DNA of 13,049 nucleotides from UBA3818 sp051881895 (GTDB lineage Bacteria; Bacillota; Clostridia; Oscillospirales; Ruminococcaceae), in the NCBI GenBank assembly GCA_051881895.1, contig JBJEQT010000090.1, forward strand, positions 1 to 13,049, written 5' to 3'. Shown here one piece after another: positions 1-6,653 of the stretch. The stretch's first letter is position 1. Each line of letters opens with the position of its first letter. The notes beneath the pieces were generated by a model. It saw only the letters and a list, made by a program, of their open reading frames with translations. It was not told the DNA's origin and ran no database searches. Position numbers and translations under genes: made by a program.

Positions 1-447
1 CACTGACACGATCTTTGTCAAAAAGATCAGCGGCAGTCCGATAATCAGAAGCCCTAAAAACACAAGCGGATTGATCACCGCAATAATGCCGATGGATGTC
101 AAAATTCCCTTTCCGCCGCGAAATCCGAAATACACCGGATATAAATGGCCCAAAATGGCGAACAACCCGCCGATATACGCGCCGTCGAACAGCGTTACGC
201 CCATGGCCGCGAAAATCAGCCGGCTGATTAACACCGCGGCAACTCCTTTGAGAAAATCGCCGGCCAAGGTCAAAGCGGCGGCCTTTTTGCCATATGTACG
301 CAGGATATTGGTCATTCCTGCGTTGCCGCTGCCGAACTGCCGCACATCCTGATGATACAGGGATTTGGAAACCACCACCGCAAAGCTGATGCTGCCCAAA
401 AGATAGGCCACGGCCGCGGCCAGAATTGACGCCAAAACAGTCTGCAT
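1..447 (-). CDS. plsY: Glycerol-3-phosphate acyltransferase PlsY (3' end cut by window edge)
   Basis: This integral membrane enzyme transfers the acyl group from acyl-phosphate to glycerol-3-phosphate, giving lysophosphatidic acid, the first committed step of phospholipid synthesis in most Gram-positives. The 149 visible residues start MQTVLASILAAAVAYLLGSI, a first membrane helix. They contain the family blocks GSGNAGMTNILRTYG (about residues 39-53) and GHLYPVYFGFRGGKG (about 99-113), the glycine-rich phosphate-binding motifs of PlsY, alternating with hydrophobic segments. The family is usually about 200 residues, so roughly 50 C-terminal residues lie outside the window. The ATG is preceded by GAGGAG about 7 bases upstream. 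The gene lies only 35 bases after the der stop on the same strand, so co-transcription with der is likely. Identification is confident. Confidence 0.95.
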   Translation of the reverse strand, partial: MQTVLASILAAAVAYLLGSISFAVVVSKSLYHQDVRQFGSGNAGMTNILRTYGKKAAALTLAGDFLKGVAAVLISRLIFAAMGVTLFDGAYIGGLFAILGHLYPVYFGFRGGKGILTSIGIIAVINPLVFLGLLIIGLPLIFLTKIVSV

Positions 448-482
448 TATAACTCTCCTCCAAAATCACGAGATGGGTTTTC

Positions 483-1805
483 TTATTTTTCCCCCCGCTC
501 CCGCACGATCATGCGGATCGGCGTCCCGTCCAGATGGAACGTCTCCCGAATCTGGTTTTCCAGATACCGCTGGTAAGAAAAATGGAACAGCTCTTTGGAA
601 TTGACAAAGACCACAAAGGTCGGCGGCTTGGTAGAAGCCTGCGTCATGTAGAAAATCCGCAGCCGTTTTCCCTTGTCCGACGGCGGCTGCACTCTTGCCG
701 TAGCATAAGAAAGCATGTCGTTAAGCCGGCCGGTGGGAATGCGCATGGCGTTCTGTTCCCCCACATAATGGATCAGCTCATACAGCTTTTCCACCCGCTG
801 CCCGGTTTTTGCCGAGATGAATAAGAACGGAGCGTAGGACATAAAACTGAAATCGTTCTGCAGTTTTTTGGTAAATTCCTGCATGGTTTTTCCGTCTTTT
901 TCCACCGCATCCCATTTATTCACCGCGATGATACAGCCTTTTCCCTGCTCATGGGCATATCCGGCCACCTTGGAGTCCTGTTCGGTAAAGCCTTCGGTGG
1001 CGTCGATCACAATCACGCATACGTCCGAACGGTCCACCGCCATATAGGAGCGCAGCACCGAATACTTTTCGATCGCCTCCTCCACCTTTGCCTTGCGGCG
1101 AATACCAGCCGTATCGATAAAAACAAACCGGCCGTACTCATTTTCCACAAACGTATCGGTAGCATCCCGGGTCGTCCCCGCGATATTGGAAACGATCACC
1201 CGCTCTTCTCCCGCCATCCGGTTGATCAGCGACGATTTGCCTACATTGGGCTTTCCGATCACGGCTACCTTGATGTCCTCTTCCCCGTATTCCTCTTCTT
1301 TCTCGAAATCCAGGTATTCATAGCAGGCGTCCAGCAGATCACCGACTCCATGCCCATGCACCGACGAAACCGGATACGGATCGCCGATTCCCAGATTGTA
1401 AAATTCATACAACTCCGGCGGCGGAGCACCGACACTGTCGCACTTATTTACGCACAGCACAACCGGCTTGCCGGAACGCTGGAGCATCGAAGCAACGTCC
1501 TGGTCGGTGGCGGTCATACCGGTGCGGATATCCACCACAAAAACGATCACATCCGCGCTGTCAATCGCCAGCTGCGCCTGACGGCGCATCTGAGACAGAA
1601 TCACATCGTCTGCTTTCGGCTCAATACCGCCCGTATCCACAATATGAAATGACCGGTTCCGCCATTCTCCTTCGGCGTAAATCCGGTCCCGGGTCACGCC
1701 GGGGGTGTCCTCCACAATGGACAGACGTTTCCCCACAATTTTATTAAACAGGGTGGATTTTCCTACATTGGGTCGTCCCACTACCGCGATCAACGGTTTT
1801 GCCAT
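483..1805 (-). CDS. der: Ribosome-assembly GTPase Der (EngA)
   Basis: Der is an essential tandem GTPase that acts in maturation of the 50S subunit. It has two complete G domains. The first has GRPNVGKS (10-17), DTGG (57-60) and NKCD (120-123). The second has GKPNVGKS (184-191), DTAG (231-234) and NKWD (296-299). A KH-like domain fills about 353-440. A linker rich in Glu (about 169-177) joins the G domains. The length, 440 residues, fits the family. An in-frame ATG 63 bases further upstream would add 21 residues with no family similarity. The chosen start, MAKPLIAVVG, is the normal Der N-terminus and has AGAAGGG 7-8 bases upstream. Downstream plsY follows after 35 bases. Upstream there is a 225-bp gap to the DUF512 gene in which I see no good promoter. 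Confidence 0.97.
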   Translation of the reverse strand: MAKPLIAVVGRPNVGKSTLFNKIVGKRLSIVEDTPGVTRDRIYAEGEWRNRSFHIVDTGGIEPKADDVILSQMRRQAQLAIDSADVIVFVVDIRTGMTATDQDVASMLQRSGKPVVLCVNKCDSVGAPPPELYEFYNLGIGDPYPVSSVHGHGVGDLLDACYEYLDFEKEEEYGEEDIKVAVIGKPNVGKSSLINRMAGEERVIVSNIAGTTRDATDTFVENEYGRFVFIDTAGIRRKAKVEEAIEKYSVLRSYMAVDRSDVCVIVIDATEGFTEQDSKVAGYAHEQGKGCIIAVNKWDAVEKDGKTMQEFTKKLQNDFSFMSYAPFLFISAKTGQRVEKLYELIHYVGEQNAMRIPTGRLNDMLSYATARVQPPSDKGKRLRIFYMTQASTKPPTFVVFVNSKELFHFSYQRYLENQIRETFHLDGTPIRMIVRERGEK

Positions 1806-2030
1806 AGAGTTTCCCTTCTTTCTGCCGGAAAAGGCCCGGTTGTTTTGCCAATCAAAAAGACAAAACACACGGCCCCGCCGTTTTTCAAAATATCTGTTTT
1901 CAAAGTGTCTTTCATACGCTTTTCACGTACGATAGCAGATGCAAAATATATTCTTCCTAAAATTCGCAGCTTTCAGGGTGCATATGCCGGCACAGCGGCC
2001 ACACGGTTATGATATCATGTTTTCCGCCGT
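1806..2030. other. 225-bp gap between the DUF512 gene and der, content unclear
   Basis: No convincing ORF, terminator or sigma-A promoter was found on either strand. Small symmetric elements are present, for example the 10-base palindrome ATGATATCAT just after the DUF512 stop and a GTGC/GCAC pair around 1977-1995. The der promoter may be here in a weak form, or der may be read through from upstream. Confidence 0.4.
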
Positions 2031-3359
2031 TTACCAAGCATATTCCGCATCGTCTTCTATTCCCAGCAGCGCCAGCAAAAACTGCGTGCCGTCGTTGTCC
2101 ACCGTCCGCACCGAAACGCCCAAAGCCTGCTGCACATCCTCTATCGTGCCGTCATCCAGGAATTTATCCTGCTCATGGCGCAGCATTACGCCGGGGATCA
2201 GCAGCTCCTCGCCCAGATCCTTGCCTTTCAGCTGCCGGATCAGGTCGGTAGCAGTCACCAGACCCGCCACAGTGATATTTTCGCCGAAATAATCATTATG
2301 AATGGCATAAACCGTGCAGTCCAACCCCGGGAATCTTTGTTTTACCCGCCCGATTTCTTCCCGCAGAAAATCTGCCGCCGCTTCTCCGGTGGCCAGGCTG
2401 ATACGGCGGCAAACGCCGTCGTCCTCCCAGTCCTCCAGCGCGTCCGCCAGTTCTTGCCGCAGCAGCGATAAAAGCCCTACACCGTTTTCCAGTTGGTTGT
2501 ATTCGCCATAATACGCATCGTCTGGTATTGGCATTTGTGCTTTGAGGAAAAACTCATCCGCCGGATAAGCCATCCGCACCCCTTCGCGCGCCAAAAAATC
2601 ATCGGAGAAATCATGGATGGTTCGAATGACTTCCCGCGCTTCTTCCCGGGTATAGGGGCGCAGTGGGAACAATCCATCACGGTATTTGGTCAATCCCACC
2701 GGAACTGCCGCGATACTCTCCACGCTGGGGTACAGCGCTCCCAGTTCCTTTAGGGAACGCACCAGTTCTTCCCCGTCGTTGATTCCGGGGCAAAGAACCA
2801 ACTGGGTGTTGATTTTAATGCCCGCGCGGGCCAACTGCCGCAAATAGTCCAGTGAAGATGCCGATTTCGGGTTCAGCATCATCTTCTGCCGCAGGTCCGG
2901 ATTCATGGTGTGCACCGAAATATTGACCGGGCTGATATGCATTTTGATGATTCGGTCAATATCCTTCTGTTCCATATTGGTCAGGGTAATGTAATTGCCG
3001 AACAAAAAAGAAAGGCGGGCATCGTCATCCTTAAAGTAAAGCGTCTCCCGCATGCCCGGAGGCATCTGATCCACAAAGCAGAAAATGCACTTGTTTTTGC
3101 AGTGATGCTGTTTGTCCATCAGATAAGATTCGAATTCCAGCCCCAGCTCCTCATATTCGTCTTTGCGCACTGTCACCTGTCTGGCTGCCCGGTCGACCCC
3201 CAGCAGATTGATTTTCAGCTTTCTGTCCGTCATATAAAACTGGTAGTCCAAAATATCTTCGATTGGGTTTTGGTTAATCTCCAGCAGCATTTCGCCGGAC
3301 CGAATACCCGCTCGGTCCGCAGGGGAACCCGGGACTACCGACATGATCTGTACCGCCAA
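2031..3359 (-). CDS. PDZ / radical-SAM-like DUF512 family protein
   Basis: This is a 442-residue member of the DUF512 family of iron-sulfur proteins, whose reaction is not known. Residues 1-60 look like a PDZ domain (VVPGSPADRAGIRSGEMLLEINQ, read in two parts: 8-20 and 21-30). A cysteine cluster C87-x3-C91-x2-C94, in HHCKNKCIFCFVDQ, is the radical-SAM type 4Fe-4S ligand set. It is followed by strands such as NYITLTNM and NISVHT. The remainder is the DUF512 region, ending EYAW. The start is TTG: AAGGAGGT lies 7 bases before it, while the next ATG (codon 6) is too far from that site. The gene follows the rpmF terminator by 63 bases and precedes der. Members of the family are often found beside der in Clostridia (recalled knowledge). 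A role in ribosome or RNA metabolism is only a guess. Confidence 0.88.
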   Translation of the reverse strand: MAVQIMSVVPGSPADRAGIRSGEMLLEINQNPIEDILDYQFYMTDRKLKINLLGVDRAARQVTVRKDEYEELGLEFESYLMDKQHHCKNKCIFCFVDQMPPGMRETLYFKDDDARLSFLFGNYITLTNMEQKDIDRIIKMHISPVNISVHTMNPDLRQKMMLNPKSASSLDYLRQLARAGIKINTQLVLCPGINDGEELVRSLKELGALYPSVESIAAVPVGLTKYRDGLFPLRPYTREEAREVIRTIHDFSDDFLAREGVRMAYPADEFFLKAQMPIPDDAYYGEYNQLENGVGLLSLLRQELADALEDWEDDGVCRRISLATGEAAADFLREEIGRVKQRFPGLDCTVYAIHNDYFGENITVAGLVTATDLIRQLKGKDLGEELLIPGVMLRHEQDKFLDDGTIEDVQQALGVSVRTVDNDGTQFLLALLGIEDDAEYAW

Positions 3360-3382
3360 AGCGGCACCTCCTTTTCCAGGGA

Positions 3383-3411
3383 ATCACAAACACGCCCCGG
3401 CCGAGAATCAA
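3383..3411 (-). promoter_or_regulatory. Possible weak promoter of the DUF512 gene
   Basis: On the minus strand TTGATT (3406-3411), a 17-base spacer and TGTGAT (3383-3388) lie between the rpmF terminator and the DUF512 start. Both boxes match consensus at only four positions. Read-through of the terminator is the alternative. Confidence 0.25.
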
Positions 3412-3422
3412 GCAGCGGCGTT

Positions 3423-3457
3423 AAAAAAAGCAGGGGTGGAACTGCATCCTCCCCTGC
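3423..3457 (-). terminator. Rho-independent terminator after rpmF
   Basis: The stem pairs GCAGGGG with CCCCTGC (3430-3436 with 3451-3457). After an A/A mismatch on the minus strand, three inner pairs GGA/TCC close a six-base loop. Seven U follow (3423-3429). The hairpin begins 12 bases after the rpmF stop and separates yceD-rpmF from the DUF512 gene. Confidence 0.9.
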
Positions 3458-3468
3458 CTTCAAAGAGA

Positions 3469-3654
3469 CTATTCAGCCTCCATCTTAATGACTTCTTTGC
3501 CCTTGTAGTAACCGCAGTTCGCGCAAACCTTGTGAGGAGCCTTCAGCTCACCGCACTGGGAGCATTTGGAGAACCCCGGAACGCTGATTTTCCAAACGTT
3601 GGAACGTCTTTTGTTTTTTCTCGCTTTAGACGATTTTCTCTTTGGTACCGCCAT
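3469..3654 (-). CDS. rpmF: 50S ribosomal protein L32, zinc-binding form
   Basis: L32 is a small protein of the large ribosomal subunit. The 61 residues start MAVPKRKSSKARKNKRRSN, the typical basic N-terminus. Two CxxC pairs (C31, C34 and C44, C47) form a zinc ribbon, so this is the C+ paralogue type rather than the zinc-independent form made in zinc starvation. The ATG is preceded by AAGGAGGT at good spacing. The gene follows yceD by 19 bases, the conserved yceD-rpmF pair, and ends at a strong terminator. The short acidic end (KMEAE) is unremarkable. Identification is certain. Confidence 0.98.
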   Translation of the reverse strand: MAVPKRKSSKARKNKRRSNVWKISVPGFSKCSQCGELKAPHKVCANCGYYKGKEVIKMEAE

Positions 3655-3673
3655 TTCAGCACCTCCTTAAAGG

Positions 3674-4177
3674 TTATGATTCTTTAAAAAATTCACTGAG
3701 AATTTGAAGGCGAGGATCCGGCTGCTTCAGATCACATCCACAGTCTTTTTCGTTTAAATTGGTACCGCATACAGGGCATAAGCCTTTGCAATCCTCGCGG
3801 CAGTATACCACGGAAGGCAGTTCCAGAAGAATGTCGGATGTCGCCAGATCATCCAAATCCAGCTGATTGCCGGACACCACAATGAAGTCGCCATTGTCTT
3901 CTTCATTCAACTGACGAACCAGGACATGCTCAAACCGATAGGTTTCAGCATGCCGCTGCCGTTCCAGGCATCGCCCGCACATCAAATTATAATCCATCTG
4001 CGCTTCATACGCGATGGATACGATCCCGGCCCGGTTATACAGCCTGCCGGAAAGATGTATCGGACGGTCGAAAGGTGCGGTTCCCCACAGCTCGATAGCG
4101 GACATATCCAGATCATGAGTGAAAGGAATGACCTGGCCCTCTACCTCAAACAGCTGCTTCACATCAATAAACATCAT
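3674..4177 (-). CDS. yceD: YceD / DUF177 family protein (23S rRNA accumulation protein)
   Basis: DUF177 proteins are encoded just upstream of rpmF in most bacteria and are linked to 23S rRNA accumulation or large-subunit assembly; the mechanism is not settled. The 167-residue protein has a CGRCLE motif (C67, C70) after a beta-rich N-terminal half. A C-terminal cysteine-rich part follows: C126, C130, C134, C137 (LCPVCGTNLN) and C146, C148. These probably bind metal. The ending PDPRLQILSEFF is typical of the family, whose members are about 160-180 residues. The start is ambiguous by one codon because the gene opens with two ATGs; the ribosome site TGAGGT is 5 bases from the first and 8 from the second. 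A consensus promoter lies 26 bases upstream, so the transcript leader is only about 20 bases. Confidence 0.92.
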   Translation of the reverse strand: MMFIDVKQLFEVEGQVIPFTHDLDMSAIELWGTAPFDRPIHLSGRLYNRAGIVSIAYEAQMDYNLMCGRCLERQRHAETYRFEHVLVRQLNEEDNGDFIVVSGNQLDLDDLATSDILLELPSVVYCREDCKGLCPVCGTNLNEKDCGCDLKQPDPRLQILSEFFKES

Positions 4178-4202
4178 GATACCTCATAACGCCACGAATT
4201 TA

Positions 4203-4231
4203 ATTATATCGACATCAAAAAGGTTTGTCAA
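4203..4231 (-). promoter_or_regulatory. Perfect sigma-A promoter of yceD-rpmF
   Basis: TTGACA (4226-4231) and TATAAT (4203-4208) are separated by exactly 17 bases, so all twelve consensus positions match. The expected start site is near 4196. That leaves a short leader containing the TGAGGT ribosome site. Confidence 0.93.
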
Positions 4232-4348
4232 TACAAGTTTGGCGTAATTTTACTTTTTCATACATTCGGCCGAAAATCCGGCTCACAAGCCTTAAAAATG
4301 CATCTATTCCGCAAAAAACACGAGTCTTTCCGTGCGCCGGACCTTGCG

Positions 4349-4379
4349 AAAAAGAACGGGCGCATAGATATGCGCCCGT
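4349..4379 (-). terminator. Rho-independent terminator after the pgi / P-loop ATPase unit
   Basis: A perfect 10-bp stem ACGGGCGCAT/ATGCGCCCGT with a 4-base loop (4356-4379) is followed by TTCTTTTT on the minus strand. It lies 17 bases after the P-loop gene stop. Confidence 0.94.
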
Positions 4380-4395
4380 CTTCTTCATCACAGTG

Positions 4396-4806
4396 TTAGA
4401 TGATGTAAGACAAAACCGATTCCGGCAGTTCAGAGCGGTCGCAGGATACGGTGAAGACCATCTCCACTTTGTTTTCCGCAGTCAGTTTTTCCAGCTTTTC
4501 GATCATCGCGGCAAACGCGTTCAGATCTCTGCCGCCGATCTTCAGCGTCGCGTCGATAAAGATCTCGGTAATATCGTAGTTGCCCGCGCAGATACCGGCA
4601 ATAAAGCCATAGAATGCGTCGAACCCTTCCACGCTGTAGCTTTCAATGTCGATCAAACGGACCGAATAATCAATATCATAGGTCATTTTCAGGCCTTTTT
4701 CAATGCAGACAATGTTTCCAGAAGTGGTTTTCGCCGCTTTGTTAATCATGTCGATCAAAGTTTTGGTTTTTCCGGAGCCTTTGTTACCCACGATAAGTTT
4801 TATCAT
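4396..4806 (-). CDS. Small P-loop ATPase-like protein of unknown function
   Basis: I do not recognise a named family. The 136-residue protein begins MIKLIVGNKGSGKTKTL, a clear Walker A (GNKGSGKT, 7-14). A Walker B-like strand EIFIDA lies at 81-86, and a third strand VEMVFTVSCD at 114-123 could act as a sensor. The whole is compact, with one core of alternating strands and helices, no membrane segment and no added domain. It is far shorter than most P-loop enzymes and resembles a minimal nucleotide-binding or kinase-type fold (inference). The ATG has AAGGAGG 8 bases upstream. It lies 63 bases after the pgi stop with no U-tract terminator between, and ends in a strong terminator, so it is most likely the second gene of a pgi operon. 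The glycolytic link comes from position only. Confidence 0.8.
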   Translation of the reverse strand: MIKLIVGNKGSGKTKTLIDMINKAAKTTSGNIVCIEKGLKMTYDIDYSVRLIDIESYSVEGFDAFYGFIAGICAGNYDITEIFIDATLKIGGRDLNAFAAMIEKLEKLTAENKVEMVFTVSCDRSELPESVLSYII

Positions 4807-4843
4807 GTTTGTGCCCTCCTTAGGTTATTAAATCTTCTATGGA

Positions 4844-4859
4844 TTCGTCCGAAGACGAA
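4844..4859 (-). promoter_or_regulatory. UUCG-tetraloop hairpin between pgi and the P-loop gene
   Basis: On the transcript strand the sequence reads TTCGTC-TTCG-GACGAA, six base pairs closing the very stable C(UUCG)G tetraloop, 10 bases after the pgi stop. No U-run follows, so it is not a standard terminator. An RNA-stabilising or processing element between two genes of one operon is possible. Confidence 0.6.
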
Positions 4860-4869
4860 AACAACAAAA

Positions 4870-6207
4870 TTATTTGATTTTCGCTTCCAGCTGGGCTTTT
4901 TTGTCCTCATAGCCGGGTTTGCCCAAAAGTGCGAACATGTTGCTCTTGTAGCTTTCCACGCCAGGCTGATTAAAAGGATTCACTCCCAGCATATAGCCAG
5001 ACAGCGCGCAGGCTTTTTCAAAGAAGTAGATCAAATATCCCAAATGGAACTCATCCATCTGGGGCAGTTCCAAAATCACATTGGGAACGCCGCCTTGGGT
5101 ATGGGCCAGCACGGTTCCTTGGAACGCTTTATCGTTTACCACCGACATATTCTGGTTGGACAGGAAATTTAATCCGTCAAAATTATCGGGGTCATTTTTC
5201 ACAAAATAATCCTGGATGGGCTTCGCAGGGCGGATCACCGTTTCAAACATGATGCGGGAACCTTCCTGGATAAACTGTCCCAGGCTGTGCAAATCGGTGG
5301 AAAATACCGCCGACGAAGGATACAAGCCCTTATTGTCTTTTCCCTCGCTCTCGCCAAACAGCTGTTTGAGCCATTCATTCATCATAGCGAAAGCCGGATC
5401 GTAGGTGATAAACATCTCAACGCTCTTGCCCTTGCGGTAGAGGATGTTGCGCAGCACAGCGTATTTATAGCATTCGTTTTGGGAAAGATCCGGCTCAGCA
5501 AACGCTTCCCGCGCCGCTGCCGCGCCTTCCATCAGCGCTTTGATGTCAATACCGGCCACTGCGATGGGCAAAAGGCCAACTGCGGTCAGCACAGAGAAAC
5601 GGCCGCCCACGTCATCCGGAACGACAAAGGTTTCGTAGCCTTCCCGGTCGGACAATTCTTTCAAGGTTCCTTTCGCCTTGTCTGTCGTTGCGTAAATACG
5701 GTGTTTTGCCCCTTCCTTACCGTATTTCTGCTCCAGCAGCTCCCGGAAAATGCGGAATGCCAGCGCCGGTTCCGTGGTGGTACCGGATTTGGAAATGACA
5801 TTGACCGAAATATCTCTTCCCTCGCAAATGGAAAGGACTTCGCTCAGATAAGTCGGGTTGATGGAATTTCCCACAAAGTAAATGTCCGGCGTGTCTTTTT
5901 TCTTGCTGTTGTACAGCGGGGAACGCAGCTGCTCGATGACAGCACGGGCCCCCAGGTAAGAGCCGCCGATCCCGATAACAATCAGCACTTCGCTGTCGTT
6001 TTTGATTTTTTCGGCAGCTTTTTGAATTCTTGCGAATTCTTCTTTGTCATAGTTCACCGGCAGATCCATCCAGCCGAGGAAATCACTTCCCAGACCCGTT
6101 CTGCCATGCAGTGCTTCATGTGCGGCTTTCATTTGAGGGGTCATCGCTTCCCATTCATGATCGCCGATAAAATCGTTCAGATATCCCGTATTGCATTTGA
6201 TTACCAT
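4870..6207 (-). CDS. pgi: Glucose-6-phosphate isomerase
   Basis: Pgi interconverts glucose-6-phosphate and fructose-6-phosphate in glycolysis and gluconeogenesis in the cytoplasm. The 445-residue protein is a full-length short bacterial form with two SIS domains. Visible motifs are IGIGGSYLGARAV (78-90), the sugar-phosphate loop SKSGTTTEP (139-147), signature 1 DDVGGRFSVLTAVGLLP (198-214), QLFGESEGKD (282-291, with probable catalytic Glu286), DLHSLGQ with His307, and signature 2 ending FNQPGVESYK with Lys421. All expected active-site residues are present. GGGAGG lies 11 bases before the ATG, a slightly long spacing. A good promoter lies about 32-60 bases upstream. The downstream P-loop gene is likely co-transcribed. 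Confidence 0.98.
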   Translation of the reverse strand: MVIKCNTGYLNDFIGDHEWEAMTPQMKAAHEALHGRTGLGSDFLGWMDLPVNYDKEEFARIQKAAEKIKNDSEVLIVIGIGGSYLGARAVIEQLRSPLYNSKKKDTPDIYFVGNSINPTYLSEVLSICEGRDISVNVISKSGTTTEPALAFRIFRELLEQKYGKEGAKHRIYATTDKAKGTLKELSDREGYETFVVPDDVGGRFSVLTAVGLLPIAVAGIDIKALMEGAAAAREAFAEPDLSQNECYKYAVLRNILYRKGKSVEMFITYDPAFAMMNEWLKQLFGESEGKDNKGLYPSSAVFSTDLHSLGQFIQEGSRIMFETVIRPAKPIQDYFVKNDPDNFDGLNFLSNQNMSVVNDKAFQGTVLAHTQGGVPNVILELPQMDEFHLGYLIYFFEKACALSGYMLGVNPFNQPGVESYKSNMFALLGKPGYEDKKAQLEAKIK

Positions 6208-6238
6208 TTCCTCAACGTCCTCCCAATGATATAGATTT

Positions 6239-6267
6239 ATTTTACTCTAATTGCCTGTCCATTTCAA
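6239..6267 (-). promoter_or_regulatory. Sigma-A promoter of pgi
   Basis: TTGAAA (6262-6267), a 17-base spacer and TAAAAT (6239-6244) lie on the minus strand; ten of twelve consensus positions match. The start site should be near 6232, giving a leader of about 25 bases. Confidence 0.82.
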
Positions 6268-6282
6268 GAACCTTATGGCAAG

Positions 6283-6338
6283 TTTCGAAAAAATAGTTCA
6301 TCATTCCGCCGTTTTCGAAAAAATCTTTTTTTGAAAAC
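6283..6338. repeat. Direct and inverted repeats upstream of the pgi promoter
   Basis: TTTCGAAAAAAT occurs twice, at 6283-6294 and 6313-6324, 30 bases apart (about three helix turns). The second copy also forms part of a near-perfect inverted repeat: 13-base arms at 6311-6323 and 6326-6338 with one mismatch around a 2-base centre. Position just behind the -35 box suggests an operator or an A-tract activating element. The regulator is unknown. Confidence 0.5.
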
Positions 6339-6353
6339 AGCAAAATACTTCTC

Positions 6354-6394
6354 AAAATAAACGGCCCGGCCGCCGGAATTGGCGCGGGCCGGGC
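6354..6394 (-). terminator. GC-rich hairpin, possible terminator of the carboxypeptidase transcript
   Basis: Arms GCCCGGCC and GGCCGGGC (6387-6394 with 6364-6371 on the minus strand) pair over 8 bp. An inner GCC/GGC stem and a 3-base bulge follow. TTTATTTT comes two bases after the stem. It lies 260 bases after the dac stop, so if it is the terminator the transcript has a long 3' untranslated tail. Confidence 0.5.
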
Positions 6395-6653
6395 TTGTAT
6401 TCCAATCGTTTTTCGTTTTGCAATCCGAACGCCATCCATTGCAAATACAAAAAGATCTCCATCTTTCGCGGAAGGCACAAGAGGAAAAAAGTGATGCGAA
6501 AAATCGTCAAAAAATCGGAACCATTTCGGGCAGGTTCTTTGCCTTTGCACACCACCTTTGTTCTTCTGCCGCGTCTTTTTGAGCTAAACTCCGTTTGCGC
6601 GCCGGCATTGCCAAGGCCTTTTCCGGTGGGGCACGCTCACCTTTGCATCTTTC
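6395..6653. other. Gene-free stretch downstream of the carboxypeptidase gene
   Basis: With the flanking elements this is part of a 446-bp interval (6208-6653) without a supported gene. A 102-codon minus-strand frame (6242-6550, GTG start) crosses it. That frame also crosses the GC-rich hairpin and the pgi promoter and is composed of uneven Phe- and Pro-rich sequence, so I do not call it. A tRNA-like GTTTAGCTC near 6580 lacks an acceptor stem and a T arm. Confidence 0.4.

Noticed and set aside
951..1652. 233-codon plus-strand frame opposite der
   Set aside because: It lies wholly antisense to the well-identified der gene, has His/Arg-rich shadow composition and no ribosome site.
1806..1930. 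Short minus-strand frame starting ATGAAAGACACTTTG before der
   Set aside because: No ribosome site and it overlaps the der start in another frame; the der N-terminal extension in frame has no family similarity.
4225..5172. 315-codon plus-strand frame opposite the P-loop gene and pgi
   Set aside because: It crosses a terminator and two real minus-strand genes; it is an antisense shadow.
5287..6234. 315-codon plus-strand frame opposite pgi
   Set aside because: It is antisense to a full-length pgi with all active-site motifs.
6242..6550. 102-codon minus-strand frame upstream of pgi
   Set aside because: It runs through a GC-rich hairpin and ends in the pgi -10 box, with odd composition; not convincing as a gene, though noted as a possible remnant.
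6560..6600. tRNA-like GTTTAGCTC on the minus strand
   Set aside because: No acceptor stem, anticodon arm or T-arm sequence can be fitted around it.
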